Below are positions 1-9,210 of a stretch of 13,991 nt of DNA, piece by piece. Every line of letters begins with the position of its first letter. Position 1 is the stretch's first letter. The stretch is from Salpingoeca rosetta (Eukaryota; Opisthokonta; Choanoflagellata; Craspedida; Salpingoecidae). The stretch spans positions 325,198 to 339,188 of the forward strand of contig NW_004754916.1 of assembly GCF_000188695.1 (NCBI RefSeq), written 5' to 3'. Made by a program: the position numbers and the translations under genes. Under the pieces are notes generated by a model, which did not search any database, was not told the DNA's origin, and was given only the letters and a program-made list of their open reading frames with translations.

Positions 1-129
1 TCAAACGAAGGTGTGATTTGAGCGCACAAGCGCCCATGATGAGATCCACACCACACACTTCACAAGTTCACACTTCACATCACACACCACAAGCACAGAC
101 TTCAGCGCTTCAGCACTTCAGCTCACTCA
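1..129 (-). other. 3' flank / UTR of gene B
   Basis: The 129 nt after the gene B stop are probably 3' UTR. I see no AATAAA on the minus strand. There are short GAAGTGCTGAAGCGCTGAAG-type imperfect repeats and a second cluster of GTGAAGTGTG units. The 70-residue plus-strand ORF here has no coding character. Confidence 0.4.
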
Positions 130-3100
130 TTACGCAAACGAGCACTCGTCTCCCTCGCCTGCACCCTCCCCCCTTTCCTCCTCCGTGCCCTGCTCTCCCC
201 TCTGTCTCAATTGCTGCGCTCGCGGCGTGAAAGTAAAGACACCGCTGCTGTTGTTGCTCGCGCTGCCGCCACTTTGAAGCGTGAACACCCGCCGTGGCGA
301 CAACAGATGCCGCTGCTGCTGCTGGTGATGGTGGTGGTGGTGGTGGTGGTGGTGACGATGATGATGCTCATTGTGGTGGCTGTCGTAGTTGGCGAGGGTG
401 GCGAGGTTGGTAGCTGCTGAGGACGCGAACGACGATGGTGAGGGATACGGATAAGACGCCGTACCGTGCGCTGTCGTCGTCGTCGTCGTTGAAAGCGAGC
501 ACATGTGGTGTGCTGTTGACGGGGCGGACGATACCACCAACCTTGCATCAGATGACTCAACATCAACGGCAGGCCGCGTCAGATCAAGGAACAGGTCATC
601 CTCATCATCGCCTACACCATCTTGCACAAACGCAAAATCAAGCACTTGCGGGGTCTCGCGCCGCACCTCGCCACCGTCCAGCACCAGTTGCTGCGCATCA
701 ACACAGGGCGCTGTTGCTGTTGTTGGTATTGGTGTTGTTGGTGTTGCTGTTACTCTTGCTGCTGTTATTGGTGTTGCTGTTGTTGGTGCTGCTGTTGTTG
801 GTGTTGCTGTTGCTGCTGCTGTTGGCAGTGCGCCCTCATGCAACAATGAGCTCAAGGGAGCGACATCAAGGCTGTCACCCTCGTCCCCGCCATCATCATC
901 AATACCGCCGCCGCCATCACACTTGTGATGGTTGTCATCCCGTGTATGCAGCGCAATGCCGCTGTCAGGGTTGGCTGCTTTGCCAGTGGCCTCGTCAGCC
1001 GAGGACACATGCAGCGAAGGAATCGTAAACGGCAGCAGGGGCAGCGTCTCAAACGCACTCTCGCCAGCGTTGTGGTGATGCCGCTGAATGCTGGCGCTGA
1101 AACCGTTGTGGGCGTGGTGGCTGCTGCTGCAGCTGCCGTTGCTGTTTCCATTGTGATGGCTGCTGCTACCGTTGCTTTCAGCGTTGTGGTTGCTGGTGTG
1201 CTCGTGCGGTAAATGGGCGGAGTTACCACCATCCCCTGCTTTTGACATGGATGCCATTATTGTTGTGTTCACTCCGTTGCTCAGCACGCCACTTTCCCCA
1301 ATGCCCAACGCAGCAATGCGCTGTCTCAGCTCTCCGCTGCCAAGCCCACGACCAGCCATCATGGCCAAGTCGCCAAAGCTGTGGCGGCTGGACCGCCGGC
1401 TGTCGCACGGCGTATTCGTGGTGCCGCCACTGCTGGCACCTCTGCTGCCGTCGCTGCTGCGGACACTGACGCTGCGGCTCACACTCGTCGACCGCCCGCC
1501 GCGCGACAGTGACCGTGACGATGGCGACGCTGCAACCACACCCTGCGACACACACAGCCGGCTTCCACTCAGCCCGCCGCTGCTACAGCTGCTGCTCAAC
1601 GCATGCCGCGCCCTCCTACGCGATGAACGCGCACTACTGCTGCTGTTGCTGCCGCTGCCTTGTATGGTGGTGGCTGGCCACCCGACGCTTCCTCTCCCAT
1701 GCACGGCCTCACCTCTGTCACAACTGCGTCCACTGCTGTTGCAGCCACTGCCGCTTATTGTTGTTGCTGCTGCTGCTGCTGTTGTTGTTGCTGCTGTTGC
1801 TGCTGTTCTTGTTGCTGCTGCTGTTGTTGCTGCTGCTGTTCTTGTACTGACCCCAACACCAACAACGCGAACGCCTCGCCCGACATCACCAGCGCCATCG
1901 CCGTCGTCGTCAGTGTCGCTGCCGCATGTGCTGGTGCAGTGCAGCGTGTGCGCGGCCGGCGTTGCGCAGCCAGCAAACGTGGCTCGCCGTCGCGCGGCAA
2001 ACGGGGGGCGCCCGGGCCCGCTGTAGCTCGTAAACGCCGATCGCGCCCCTCCCAATCCCCGCCCCTCAGACGACTCGTCGGCGCTGGCGTCGTCGTTGCT
2101 GTTCACCCCGTCCAACACAACGGGGGCAGACCGGCGACGTTGTCCGCTAGACCATGATGACACATGCAGCTGGTCCGCACGGAGGTGGCGGTGGCGGTGG
2201 CGGTGGTGGCGCTCACGGGCACGCGCAACAGATGACCGCACGCCAGACGACGATGACGACACTGCTGTTGCTCCACACTCACGCACGTGCGCACGATGGT
2301 GGGAAGAAGGTGAATGTGCCTGTAGCTGCTCCTCGTGTGGCGTTCTCTCAGCTGCCAACAATGACACCGTGCCGTCACCGTCACCGCGCACGTAACTGCT
2401 GCTGCTGCTGCTGCGGATCACACGGCCACTGCCATGGGTCCTCAGCAACCCAACACCACCAACACCACCAACACCAACAAGACCATCAACAACACCATTA
2501 CGACGCGGCGAGTGCGGCGAGTGCGGCGATACCGGTGATTGTGGTTCCTGGACACCTGCGCTTCTCCTGTATACATCTGGGGATCCTTGACTGGTGTGCC
2601 GCAAAGTGTCCTGACTGGCCCGTTCGCCAGGTCTTGAACGCCGGCACCTCCTCCTCCCTTTCTTCCTTCTCTTTCTCCTCCTCCTCCTTCTTGACGTCCA
2701 CGGCTGTGCAGCCCCTTCCTGGTTCACCTCTTCCTGCTTGTCTAGTGTAGTCTCCGTCTTAATCCTTCGTCGCACCCGTCCCTCTCCACGCCCCTCGCGC
2801 AGCAGGTGGTCCATGCTCCTGTACCTGCTGCTGAACTCACTCCTCCCGCCCCTCGTGCACGCACTGCGGCTGCGACGGGAGTGCAGGCTGTCTCCCTCGT
2901 CAGCAACTCTTGCCTGCGGTCCCATGCGAGGCGACGACGCTGCCGTGGCCATCGGCGTCACAGGGGCTGTGTTGGCGCGCGATGGCGCAGGTGAGTAGTC
3001 CGTGGACAGCAGCGCCATGTAAATGGGTAAGGCCTCAAACGCGTGCTCGTGCACCCGCACAGGGTTGCGCTTCTCCGCTTCCGTCTGCGTGCCAACCACG

Positions 3101-4352
3101 CTCTTGCTGCCGTCTCGCTGTTGATACTGGACATCATAATCATGCTGGTGTGAAGCATGCCCATGATGGTGGCGGTGGTGGTGATGGTGGTGGTGATGCT
3201 CTCCACTTGCTGCTGCTGCTGCTGTTGCCGTTGTGGATGGTATTGCCGCAATTGTTGGTGCTGTTGGTGTGGTTGCTGCGAGTGCTGATGTTGGTGTGGA
3301 TATTGTTGTGTTGGCATGATGGTGGCTGTTGTAAGTGTGGGGTTGGTGATGGTCATAAACAACCCCAGTCGAAGCAAGCGAGGGTCCGTAATTGCTTTGG
3401 CTGTGATGCCGCTCCTTGGTCTCTTCCACCGTCGGCACTTGCTGCTGCCGTTGGCTCAGTTGCTTCGTGTCGCCGATGCCGCTGCTTCCACTACTGGAGC
3501 AGCTGCTGGCCGTGGTGCTTGCGAACACGTGCGATTGGTGTTGCCCAGCCACACCGGCGTCGATGTCCTCATCATCGGTGCTGCTGACATCAACGATGGT
3601 GCCCCGACCAGCGCTACCGTGGCTGACGGCCTTCGTGGCGTGCATGGTTGCCAGCCGCGTTGTAGGTGCGTGTGCAAATTCAGGCTCCTCTGCCACGTCC
3701 CACATTTTCCGCATGTTCACACTTCTTTCCACAAATACGTCCGTCTCCTCCTCCTCTTCCACCTCTACCTCCACCTCGCCGCGCTGCCCGCGCAACAATG
3801 TGTCATCAATCTCCGTCAACGAGAAATCGCCCTCGCTGTCCAGTGACCCCTGCCGCCAGAACCGTCGACCACCACCACCACCACCACCACCACCACCGCC
3901 GCCGCCGATGCTGCCACGGCTTCTGGGTCGCTGCCGCTGCTGCCTGAACGACGCATTGAAGGTGTGCTCTGAGCGACGGCGGTGGCGTGCTGCCTCTGCA
4001 CGTGTGGATCCGTGTGCAGACGATGGCCGCGATGACGGTGCGGGCGGTGGTCGCGGGCGGGACGACGAGCCACGCCGCTCGCCGTCGTAGTGGGACTCTT
4101 CCCCGAAATCGTCACTCACCACGCTTTGGCGACCCATGCTGTGTGCACGTGCTGACGCGCCCGTGCTGCTGCTCCTCCAACCAACACCACAAACGCCAGC
4201 GCCGCCACCCGTGCCTGCGTCACTCTCCCGCCTGTGCCGCTGCCATGCATGCTGGCGTCCAAATCGGCGCAGCGTTCGTGTGTCGGCAACAGATGCGCGG
4301 CGGAGCGGCGCGAGGTGCTCGTGCCCATCGCTGCGCCAGACAGAGGCGCCGC
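130..4352 (-). CDS. Gene B exon 14: 1406-residue low-complexity tail
   Basis: Acceptor GTGCAACAG at 4353 joins in phase 1 to the SH2 exon (VFSRGASVWR across the junction) and stays open for 4.2 kb to TAA at 130-132. The sequence is disordered-looking: a 13-Gly run (about 3906-3868), two His-rich runs (about 3205-3155 and 371-325), an Ala/Thr tract (about 1860-1740), poly-Ser patches and an acidic EVEVEVEEEEE block near 3770. It also has a strongly basic tract near 2700-2636, Pro-rich PRPPPAPSSRP, and scattered Tyr (DYDVQY, PIYMALLSTDYSP, DVYRRS). AFExLP occurs twice. No folded domain is recognised. The C-terminus is DECSFA. Open frames on the other strand here come from triplet repeats. Confidence 0.8.
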
Positions 4353-7300
4353 CTGTTGCACGTGCACGGGTACATGATGTCAACGAGCAAATTGGGGGGG
4401 GGGGACGGGGAGTGTGTTGGCATGTATTTTCGTGGTCGCATGTTCGCTTCGTGTCGCTTGTGCATGTGTGCATGACGTGTGTACATGGCCACGAATATGT
4501 GATGGATCACTTGGTACTCACGCGAGAAGACGGGAAACACGAGCTTGGACTGTGTCCTCTCGATGGAGTTCATGCTACAGAGGAGTGGACAGAGGTGGAC
4601 ATGTGCTGGTTAGTAGCGAACAAACAGGCAAGCAGCAACTAGGCCAAGCATGTATGCATGCAAGCACGTTCCGTCTCACAGGAGTAGAAGTAACACACAC
4701 ACGCACAAACATACACACAAACATACACACGGTGTGACTGACTGGTAGTGTTGGATGAGGTCCTCAATCACGTCAAACTCGCGATCAGCGTAGATGTAAA
4801 ACTACGGAGGCGAGAAGAGTGGACATTGGACCACAGGGCGGTACAGTACGGTGTGAGTGTTGTCGTCGTGGCCACAGCCGTGCAGACTGTAAACGTGCTA
4901 TTCATGGGTGTGTGTACCACTGGCATGCCATGACACACATGCACGTACTCGTACACGCACACGCAAACACACGTGCAAAGCACATGTGTGGAGTAAACAA
5001 ATAACTCCGCTTCAGGCCTTCACACGTGCGCATTAACCAACCCTGTCCCTGTCAGCGACGTGGTACACTTTGAAGTGTTGCACGGTCTCGTGCCACTTGA
5101 CCCCAAGACGATATCCGCTCGGATGCAACTCCTCATAGTCCACCCCTGTGCGCAACAGAAACGTGCCTGTGTGGGCAAACAGCGACAAGCGTTGTGAGGT
5201 GCAAAGTGGCCGTGCTTGTGGCACGGGGCTTGAACGATGGACTGGTTTCATGTAACTGTACCACTGCACCACTGTACCACTGCATCACGGGCATAGAGAC
5301 CAGCGAGAGGAAACAAACATGCTTGTAGTTGTGGGTTGACATCTCCGCATGCACATGCCCCAACCCTGACACACGCACGTAGTGTTTGTAACGCACCCGT
5401 TGGACAAGACTGCAACAGTGCCGTTGACTCCTCCTTGTCGGATACGCCCACGTAATAGTCTTGCCATAACACACGGTCGATGTTCCAGTACACATCTTCA
5501 TGGCAGCGGCATCATGAACAGGCAGTGAGGGCAGCGAGCCAATGGGAAAGGAAGTGGCCTCGACACTTTTGCACGAGACATTGTGGTGCATGCTTGTGTG
5601 CCATGTGTGTGTACGTGTGTCATGTGTGTCATGTGTGTGTGTGTGTAACGTGTATGTGTGTGTAATGTGTGTGTGCGTGTCGTGTGTAATGTGTGTGTGT
5701 ATATGTGCGCAACGTATGCACATAATGTGTATGTGCGCGCAACGTGTGCACAAAATATGTGTGCTGCAATAACTGGCGCAAAGGGTTGTTCAGCCTCACC
5801 ATTGCGTGATGCCAGCGACAGGCTGTCGTCGTCTCTGCTCGGGTGCAGCAAAAGCCCGGGCGACGAGAATCGGCGTGGAAGGCTCCTGGAAACGACAAAC
5901 ATAACGTGTGGCACACACAGGGATTGTGAGTACATGGGTGCACACGTGTACTGATGTGCGCCGTGCGCATGCAATTCGGAAGAGACATTTTCACAAACAC
6001 ACACACGAGCACACGCACACGCACACAAACACGCACACGCATGCGCACATACATACAAACACGCACGCACACATACATACAAACACGCACGCACACACAT
6101 GCACACATGAACACGAGGGAAACACGGCAATAGCGACAGTCAGAACAGAGCTCACGCACGCTTGCTGATGTCTGCGATGGTGGGGCAATTGGGGGTTGTG
6201 GTGTTGATGTAGGTGTACGTGCGGACGTGGGCGTGGCAGTACCCGGTCAAGACTGTTCATGGAGTTCTGTTAAAACAGGGAGCAAGCAGTGCAGCCAAGT
6301 CGACACGACAACAGCAAGAACCACAGCACTCGTCACTTGTCAGAAAAAACAGAAGCATCGAGCACTCCAAACACGAGCATGCTTACGTGCACACACACGC
6401 GCGCGCACCATCATGCACACACATGCACACACATGCACACACACGTCTGATATGTTCACAGTCACATACACACAACACGCCACGTTCATGCCCCCCCTGC
6501 CACCGGAACCAACCTGACGCAGGTTGTTAAAAATGATCTGTTGTCCCTCTGTCGATAGACTTGAGTCACGCCCGCTGCGCCCATCTTCACTCAAACTCCG
6601 TGCGCTTGCGTGCTGTGTGGTACCATCGGTTCGGTTGGCCTGTCGAAACACGCGGTCGTCTACAAGCCCCCCCCCCACACGCGCGCGCGCACACACACAC
6701 ACACACGCGTGCACAGGACGGCTGAGTAAGTATGCACACATACGCCACCAATACCAGCGACACTGTACACCTTTGGGACCACTGTTGCGCTTCCACACAT
6801 AAACGCGTACGAAACGAACATATGCACACACATATGTCACCGCAGTGCCACGTCCAGCCACACACGAACACACGAACACACGAACGCACGAACGCACGAG
6901 TGTGCAGAAGAAGAGAAGTCAAATACGCTTACAGTGGCGGTGGTCGACGAGCCCAAGTTTCACATGCTGCCCTCTCGCCGAGTCCAGCTGTGCCTGTATC
7001 ATCTACATGTCCACAGCACAGCGCAACGAGAGCAATCACGCGCAGATACGCAACACGCACCCAATGTGCAGACGACACGCGCACGTGAATGGAACCCCGA
7101 ACACCACAAGAAGAAGCATGTGGGCATGTGTGTGCCACCCACAGCCACGTTACGCTTTGAATGCCATGCCTTCACATTGCACATTCAAACAGCGCGTGCA
7201 GCACTGACCGCAACGGTGAAGGAGCGAACATCTTTTCCGGCCACGGTCGCCACAAGCTTTCCTTCGTAGTGACGCAGGTGTGGGTGGCAGTTCTTCAAAA

Positions 7301-8317
7301 ACACCCCTATCAACACATGTGTGACGATGTGTGTACATGTGGGTATGTGAGCATGTGTGTGCATGTGAGCGTGTGGGTGTTGGTATCAACCAGACTCATC
7401 GTGAGCCGCGTCGGAGTAACAAGTACCCTTCTGCAAAAGGACTTACAAGCAACTGTTTCGCAAATACGCACGTACATTCGGAAACACCCACTACACGTGC
7501 TCCGGGTGCATGCCATTCACCACACACACACACGCACACACACACACACATACGCACACACACACACATACACATACACACACACTCGCCGCCTTCCGTA
7601 CCAAAATCATCCGAGTTAACATCGCCGAATGCGTTGAGCTCAAACCCAAATGCTCCGTCGACACGGGTCATTGTCGCTTCCTCCACATACTGTGTGGATG
7701 TTAGCAAGTAGCAGCGTCATGTGAGCAGGTGAGATGTGGCATGGGTGCTTTCTGTCCCTTGCATTGTCGCCCACCAATGACCAACCTACCAACGCTTCGG
7801 ATTCACAGACGCATGTGCAAATGTACACGCACAACCTCACGCACATATAAGTCCCTCACATTCACTCACATGCACACATAAGTCCCTCGCCTTCACTCAC
7901 ACATGCACAAACCAACACACACACACACAGACACATACACTGTCTCTCCCTCGACTGGACACACGTCTTTGTAGTCGGTGGCGTCATGGCTTGTCTGGCG
8001 CCGTCTGTGGCGTCCTCGCTGAAAGAAATCACGCACTCGAGACAGAAACGAACGTCTCCTCTGCCGCCTGCATAAGGGCATGCAGAGATAGTCACGTATG
8101 TGTGCACATTAGCATGGACAAGCAAATAAGCAACCAAGCATGAGAATTGACACCTCCATGAGCACACACACACACACACGTGTCAATAGGTAAATGCACA
8201 CACAAGCACACTCGTACATTCACGCTGCTCATTCATTTCACATTCACTATCACCACCATCACACACCACCACACAAACCATCAGTTGTGCTTACCCTCGG
8301 TCTCCCCCGGCAGTCAT
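130..8317 (-). CDS. Gene B: PDZ-SH2 adaptor-like protein with giant low-complexity tail (14 coding exons)
   Basis: Exons read 8317-8295, 8067-7941, 7689-7602, 7306-7209, 7002-6933, 6781-6744, 6639-6519, 6252-6156, 5885-5800, 5495-5397, 5166-5042, 4801-4743, 4574-4522 and 4352-130. Every junction is GT-AG and the phases join without a stop, giving about 1768 residues. The ATG at 8317 has A at -3 and an in-frame TAG four codons upstream; the protein begins MTAGGDRG. Domain order is a basic segment (9-30), PDZ (about 51-135), linker (136-249), SH2 (about 258-360), then a low-complexity tail to the TAA at 130. SH2 domains bind phosphotyrosine and PDZ domains bind C-terminal peptides, so a cytoplasmic or submembrane tyrosine-kinase adaptor is inferred. 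No catalytic domain is seen. Exons at 6781-6744 and 6639-6519 and their junctions are the least certain. I do not recognise an animal orthologue. Confidence 0.8.
4522..5495 (-). CDS. Gene B exons 10-13: SH2 domain
   Basis: Four exons (5495-5397, 5166-5042, 4801-4743, 4574-4522) join in phases 1/1, 1/0, 0/2 and 2/1 into one SH2 domain of about 100 residues. It starts WQDYYVGVSDKEESTALLQ, matching the WYxGxxxxxxAexLL start. It then has PTGTFLLR with the phosphotyrosine-binding Arg at about residue 288, VQHFKVYHV matching the vKHyrI strand, and FYIYADREFDVIEDLIQHY. It ends SKLVFPV, matching the terminal LxxPV. The usual basic residue of the first helix appears as Lys in SDKEE. Retention of FLxR and the His in QHF argues for real phosphotyrosine binding. 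Confidence 0.9.
4691..4732. repeat. (AC)n / (ACACAAACAT)n tract
   Basis: AC repeat then tandem ACACAAACAT decamers just inside the donor of gene B intron 4575-4742. Confidence 0.85.
5593..5765. repeat. Degenerate (TG)n tract
   Basis: TGTGTGTCATGTGTG-type repeats, then TGTGCGCAACGTATGCACATAATG units, in gene B intron 5496-5799. The second half contains two near-copies of TGTGCGCAACGT.TGCACA.AAT. Confidence 0.9.
5800..6252 (-). CDS. Gene B exons 8-9: linker before SH2
   Basis: Exon 8 (6252-6156) encodes TGYCHAHVRTYTYINTTT followed by PNCPTIADISKR, ending in phase 2 at a strong donor GTGAGC. Exon 9 (5885-5800), acceptor TTTCCAG and donor AATG|GTGAGG, encodes SLPRRFSSPGLLLHPSRDDD then SLSLASRN. 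Together they give SKRASLPRRF, where KRASL resembles a basophilic-kinase site. The alternate beta-like pattern of exon 8 may extend a folded unit, but I do not recognise it. Confidence 0.65.
5997..6110. repeat. Degenerate (AC)n tract with tandem 24-26-mer
   Basis: AC/CG-rich repeat on the plus strand in gene B intron 5886-6155. The unit CACATACATACAAACACGCA appears at least twice in tandem between about 6043 and 6095. Confidence 0.9.
6519..6781 (-). CDS. Gene B exons 6-7: linker, least certain part of model
   Basis: Exon 6 (6781-6744, acceptor CAACAG, donor GGC|GTATGT) adds LVPKVYSVAGIGG. Exon 7 (6639-6519, acceptor TTCGACAG) adds a Ser/Arg/Asp-rich stretch including ARSLSEDGRSGRDSSLST and QQIIFNNL. 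Its donor is CTGC|GTCAGG by phase, although CAG|GTTGGT five bases later is the better-looking site but breaks frame with the next exon. An alternative acceptor at 6659 (CTTGTAG) would add seven residues. RSLS and RDSSLS are plausible Ser phosphorylation sites. No domain recognised. Confidence 0.5.
6674..6712. repeat. (CG/CA)n microsatellite plus C9 run
   Basis: A C homopolymer followed by ACACGCGCGCGCGC and an AC tract, in gene B intron 6640-6743. Confidence 0.9.
6862..6899. repeat. (CACGAACA)n octamer repeat
   Basis: About five tandem copies of an ACGAACAC/ACGAACGC octamer in gene B intron 6782-6932. Confidence 0.85.
6933..7689 (-). CDS. Gene B exons 3-5: PDZ domain
   Basis: Three exons (7689-7602, 7306-7209, 7002-6933) join in phases 0/1, 1/0 and 0/1. 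Exon 3 gives the first two strands with the carboxylate-binding loop (TRVDGAFGFELNAFG, FGF at residues 64-66). Exon 4 gives the third strand (GVFLKNCHP) and the segment KLVATVAGKDVRSFT, matching the usual LLaVNGxxV element. Exon 5 gives the second helix and last strand (IQAQLDSARGQHVKLGLVD). The canonical Gly-Asp before the fourth strand is replaced by Glu-Gly-Lys and the helix-A region is about six residues short. Ligand class cannot be read with confidence. An alternative donor in the GT tract at about 7582, or an extra exon near 7400-7480, is possible but gives a less PDZ-like product. Confidence 0.72.
7520..7587. repeat. (AC)n microsatellite downstream of a splice donor
   Basis: AC repeat on the plus strand, so GT repeat on the transcribed strand, starting about 15 nt into gene B intron 7307-7601. 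Confidence 0.95.
7909..7940. repeat. (AC)n microsatellite at a splice donor
   Basis: On the transcribed strand a GT repeat begins at the donor itself (ACA|GTGTATGTGTCTGTGTG) of gene B intron 7690-7940. Confidence 0.9.
7941..8067 (-). CDS. Gene B exon 2: basic N-terminal segment
   Basis: Acceptor ATGCAG|G and donor ACA|GTGTAT bound 127 nt in phase 2 to 0. It encodes an Arg-rich stretch (RQRRRSFLSRVRDFFQRG, then HRRRQTSHD) ending in VEGET. It looks like an amphipathic basic helix that could touch membrane or act as a nuclear signal, but this is inference. The donor is immediately followed by a GT-repeat tract. Confidence 0.75.
8161..8180. repeat. (AC)n microsatellite
   Basis: Short pure AC tract in gene B intron 8068-8294. 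Confidence 0.9.
8295..8317 (-). CDS. Gene B coding exon 1 (start codon)
   Basis: ATG at 8317-8315 encodes MTAGGDR and ends in phase 2 at donor GG|GTAAGC. The next exon opens with the single G that completes the Gly codon. The upstream in-frame TAG (TAG CTT TTC ACT ATG) makes this the first Met of the exon. The exon is only 23 nt of coding sequence and too short for ORF finders. Confidence 0.72.
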
Positions 8318-9087
8318 AGTGAAAAGCTAGACCTAAAGCCCCTTAGTGCCGTGCCATGGGCATGCGAATCACCTGCTGCGCTGCAGGAAGGGTAAATGAA
8401 ATTGACACAAACAAGGAAGAACCGCCACAAACGCTCTTGGTCGGTACAGGCATGCAGCGTGTGGCAACGGCAACTACACCCTCACATATCTCCCATCTCA
8501 GATGAAAATGACAAAGGCAGGGGACGGCAACAAAGAAAGAAAAACAAAGAGAAACCTTCGCACACGCCAGATGTGACTGACGTATCTGGTGTGGAGACGG
8601 GTCGTACGGTTGGGACCATGCGAAATACAGCAACGATATCAAACGAGTTTCTCTGTTGGTGCGTTTAATCCAAGAAGGAGCCACAGCACGCGCAAGAACA
8701 AAGGACATCAGCAAAAACGCAACACACTTGAGCTATGTCATCATTTCATGTCACATTGTCATGTCACATCCCTGTGTCACATGGTCAAGTAACAAAGGCA
8801 AGCACGGCGCGTGTTGTTCATGATGCAGACTGTCATCAAGAGATGAAGGAACAACCACATGTGCGTCCCACTGCATGAGAAAGTGGCATGTGATACGTCA
8901 CACTTCCACACACGAACAAAGAACAGCAAGCACACGTGCCAACACCTGACATGCGAACATAACGCAAACAAACGGCAGACGCAGTGCGCCACCGCGTCAC
9001 GTCATGTCATGTCATGTCATGTCACAGCACACTGGTTCCCGTGATGCACGGCGCGATCCACTGGACATGCCGCGGGTTGTTGCAGGG
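8318..9087. other. Intergenic region: gene A 3' flank and gene B 5' flank
   Basis: 770 nt lie between the gene A stop (TAG at 9090-9088) and the gene B ATG. The gene A side contains pentamer repeats (ATGTC)n at about 8996-9024 and looser ATGTCAC copies at 8748-8783. I see no AATAAA for gene A and no clear TATA element for gene B. A minus-strand open frame of about 121 codons from an ATG near 8708 to TAA at 8343 could be an upstream ORF of gene B or chance; it has no recognisable domain. Confidence 0.5.
8996..9024. repeat. (ATGTC)n pentamer repeat
   Basis: About five tandem copies of GTCAT, beginning as GTCAC and ending as GTCAC. On the transcribed minus strand this is (TGACA)n, placed 65-90 nt after the gene A stop, so it would lie in the 3' UTR. 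Confidence 0.85.
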
Positions 9088-9210
9088 CTATGCGGATTGC
9101 AGGTCGGCAATGAGTTTCTTGAGGATGGTGCGATGTCCAATGGACGTCACCCCCAAGCCCTTGAGCGCTTCCGTGCTGTCGCACTGCAGCAACTTTGGCC
9201 CGTCAATGCC
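9088..9210 (-). CDS. Gene A last exon: C-terminal half of SAM domain
   Basis: Acceptor CATGCCAG at 9211 opens in phase 0 with [20 protein letters not shown], followed by [20 protein letters not shown] and TAG. Joined to [19 protein letters not shown] and [11 protein letters not shown] of the previous exon it makes a complete five-helix SAM domain of about 68 residues (W..eVcaWL, F.e..idG..LL, LkgLGv...GhR..IL..I). The protein ends only a few residues after the domain. Confidence 0.88.
   Translation of the reverse strand, partial: GIDGPKLLQCDSTEALKGLGVTSIGHRTILKKLIADLQSA

Noticed and set aside
1172..2026. 284-codon plus-strand ORF, and the poly-Gln minus frame at 1755-2000
   Set aside because: Both are shadows over triplet repeats of the gene B terminal exon; the frame continuous with the SH2 exon is the Ala/Thr-rich one.
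4353..4473. MHTCTSDTKRT as N-terminus of the 1447-codon frame
   Set aside because: This part is intron: a GTGCAACAG acceptor at 4353 joins in phase to the SH2 exon donor CTCGC|GTGAGT.
5593..6110. CRISPR-like or satellite array
   Set aside because: The repeats are dinucleotide or short tandem units without spaced identical repeats, and they lie inside introns.
7405..7480. Possible extra exons with GTAAGT donor near 7462 or TTTTGCAG acceptor near 7431
   Set aside because: The two signals overlap (16 nt apart). Direct joining of 7602 to 7306 in phase 1 gives the most PDZ-like protein without them, though cDNA could reinstate one.
8343..8714. 123-codon minus-strand ORF upstream of gene B
   Set aside because: No recognisable domain, its apparent start is not ATG, and it ends before the gene B ATG. 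It is at most an upstream ORF.
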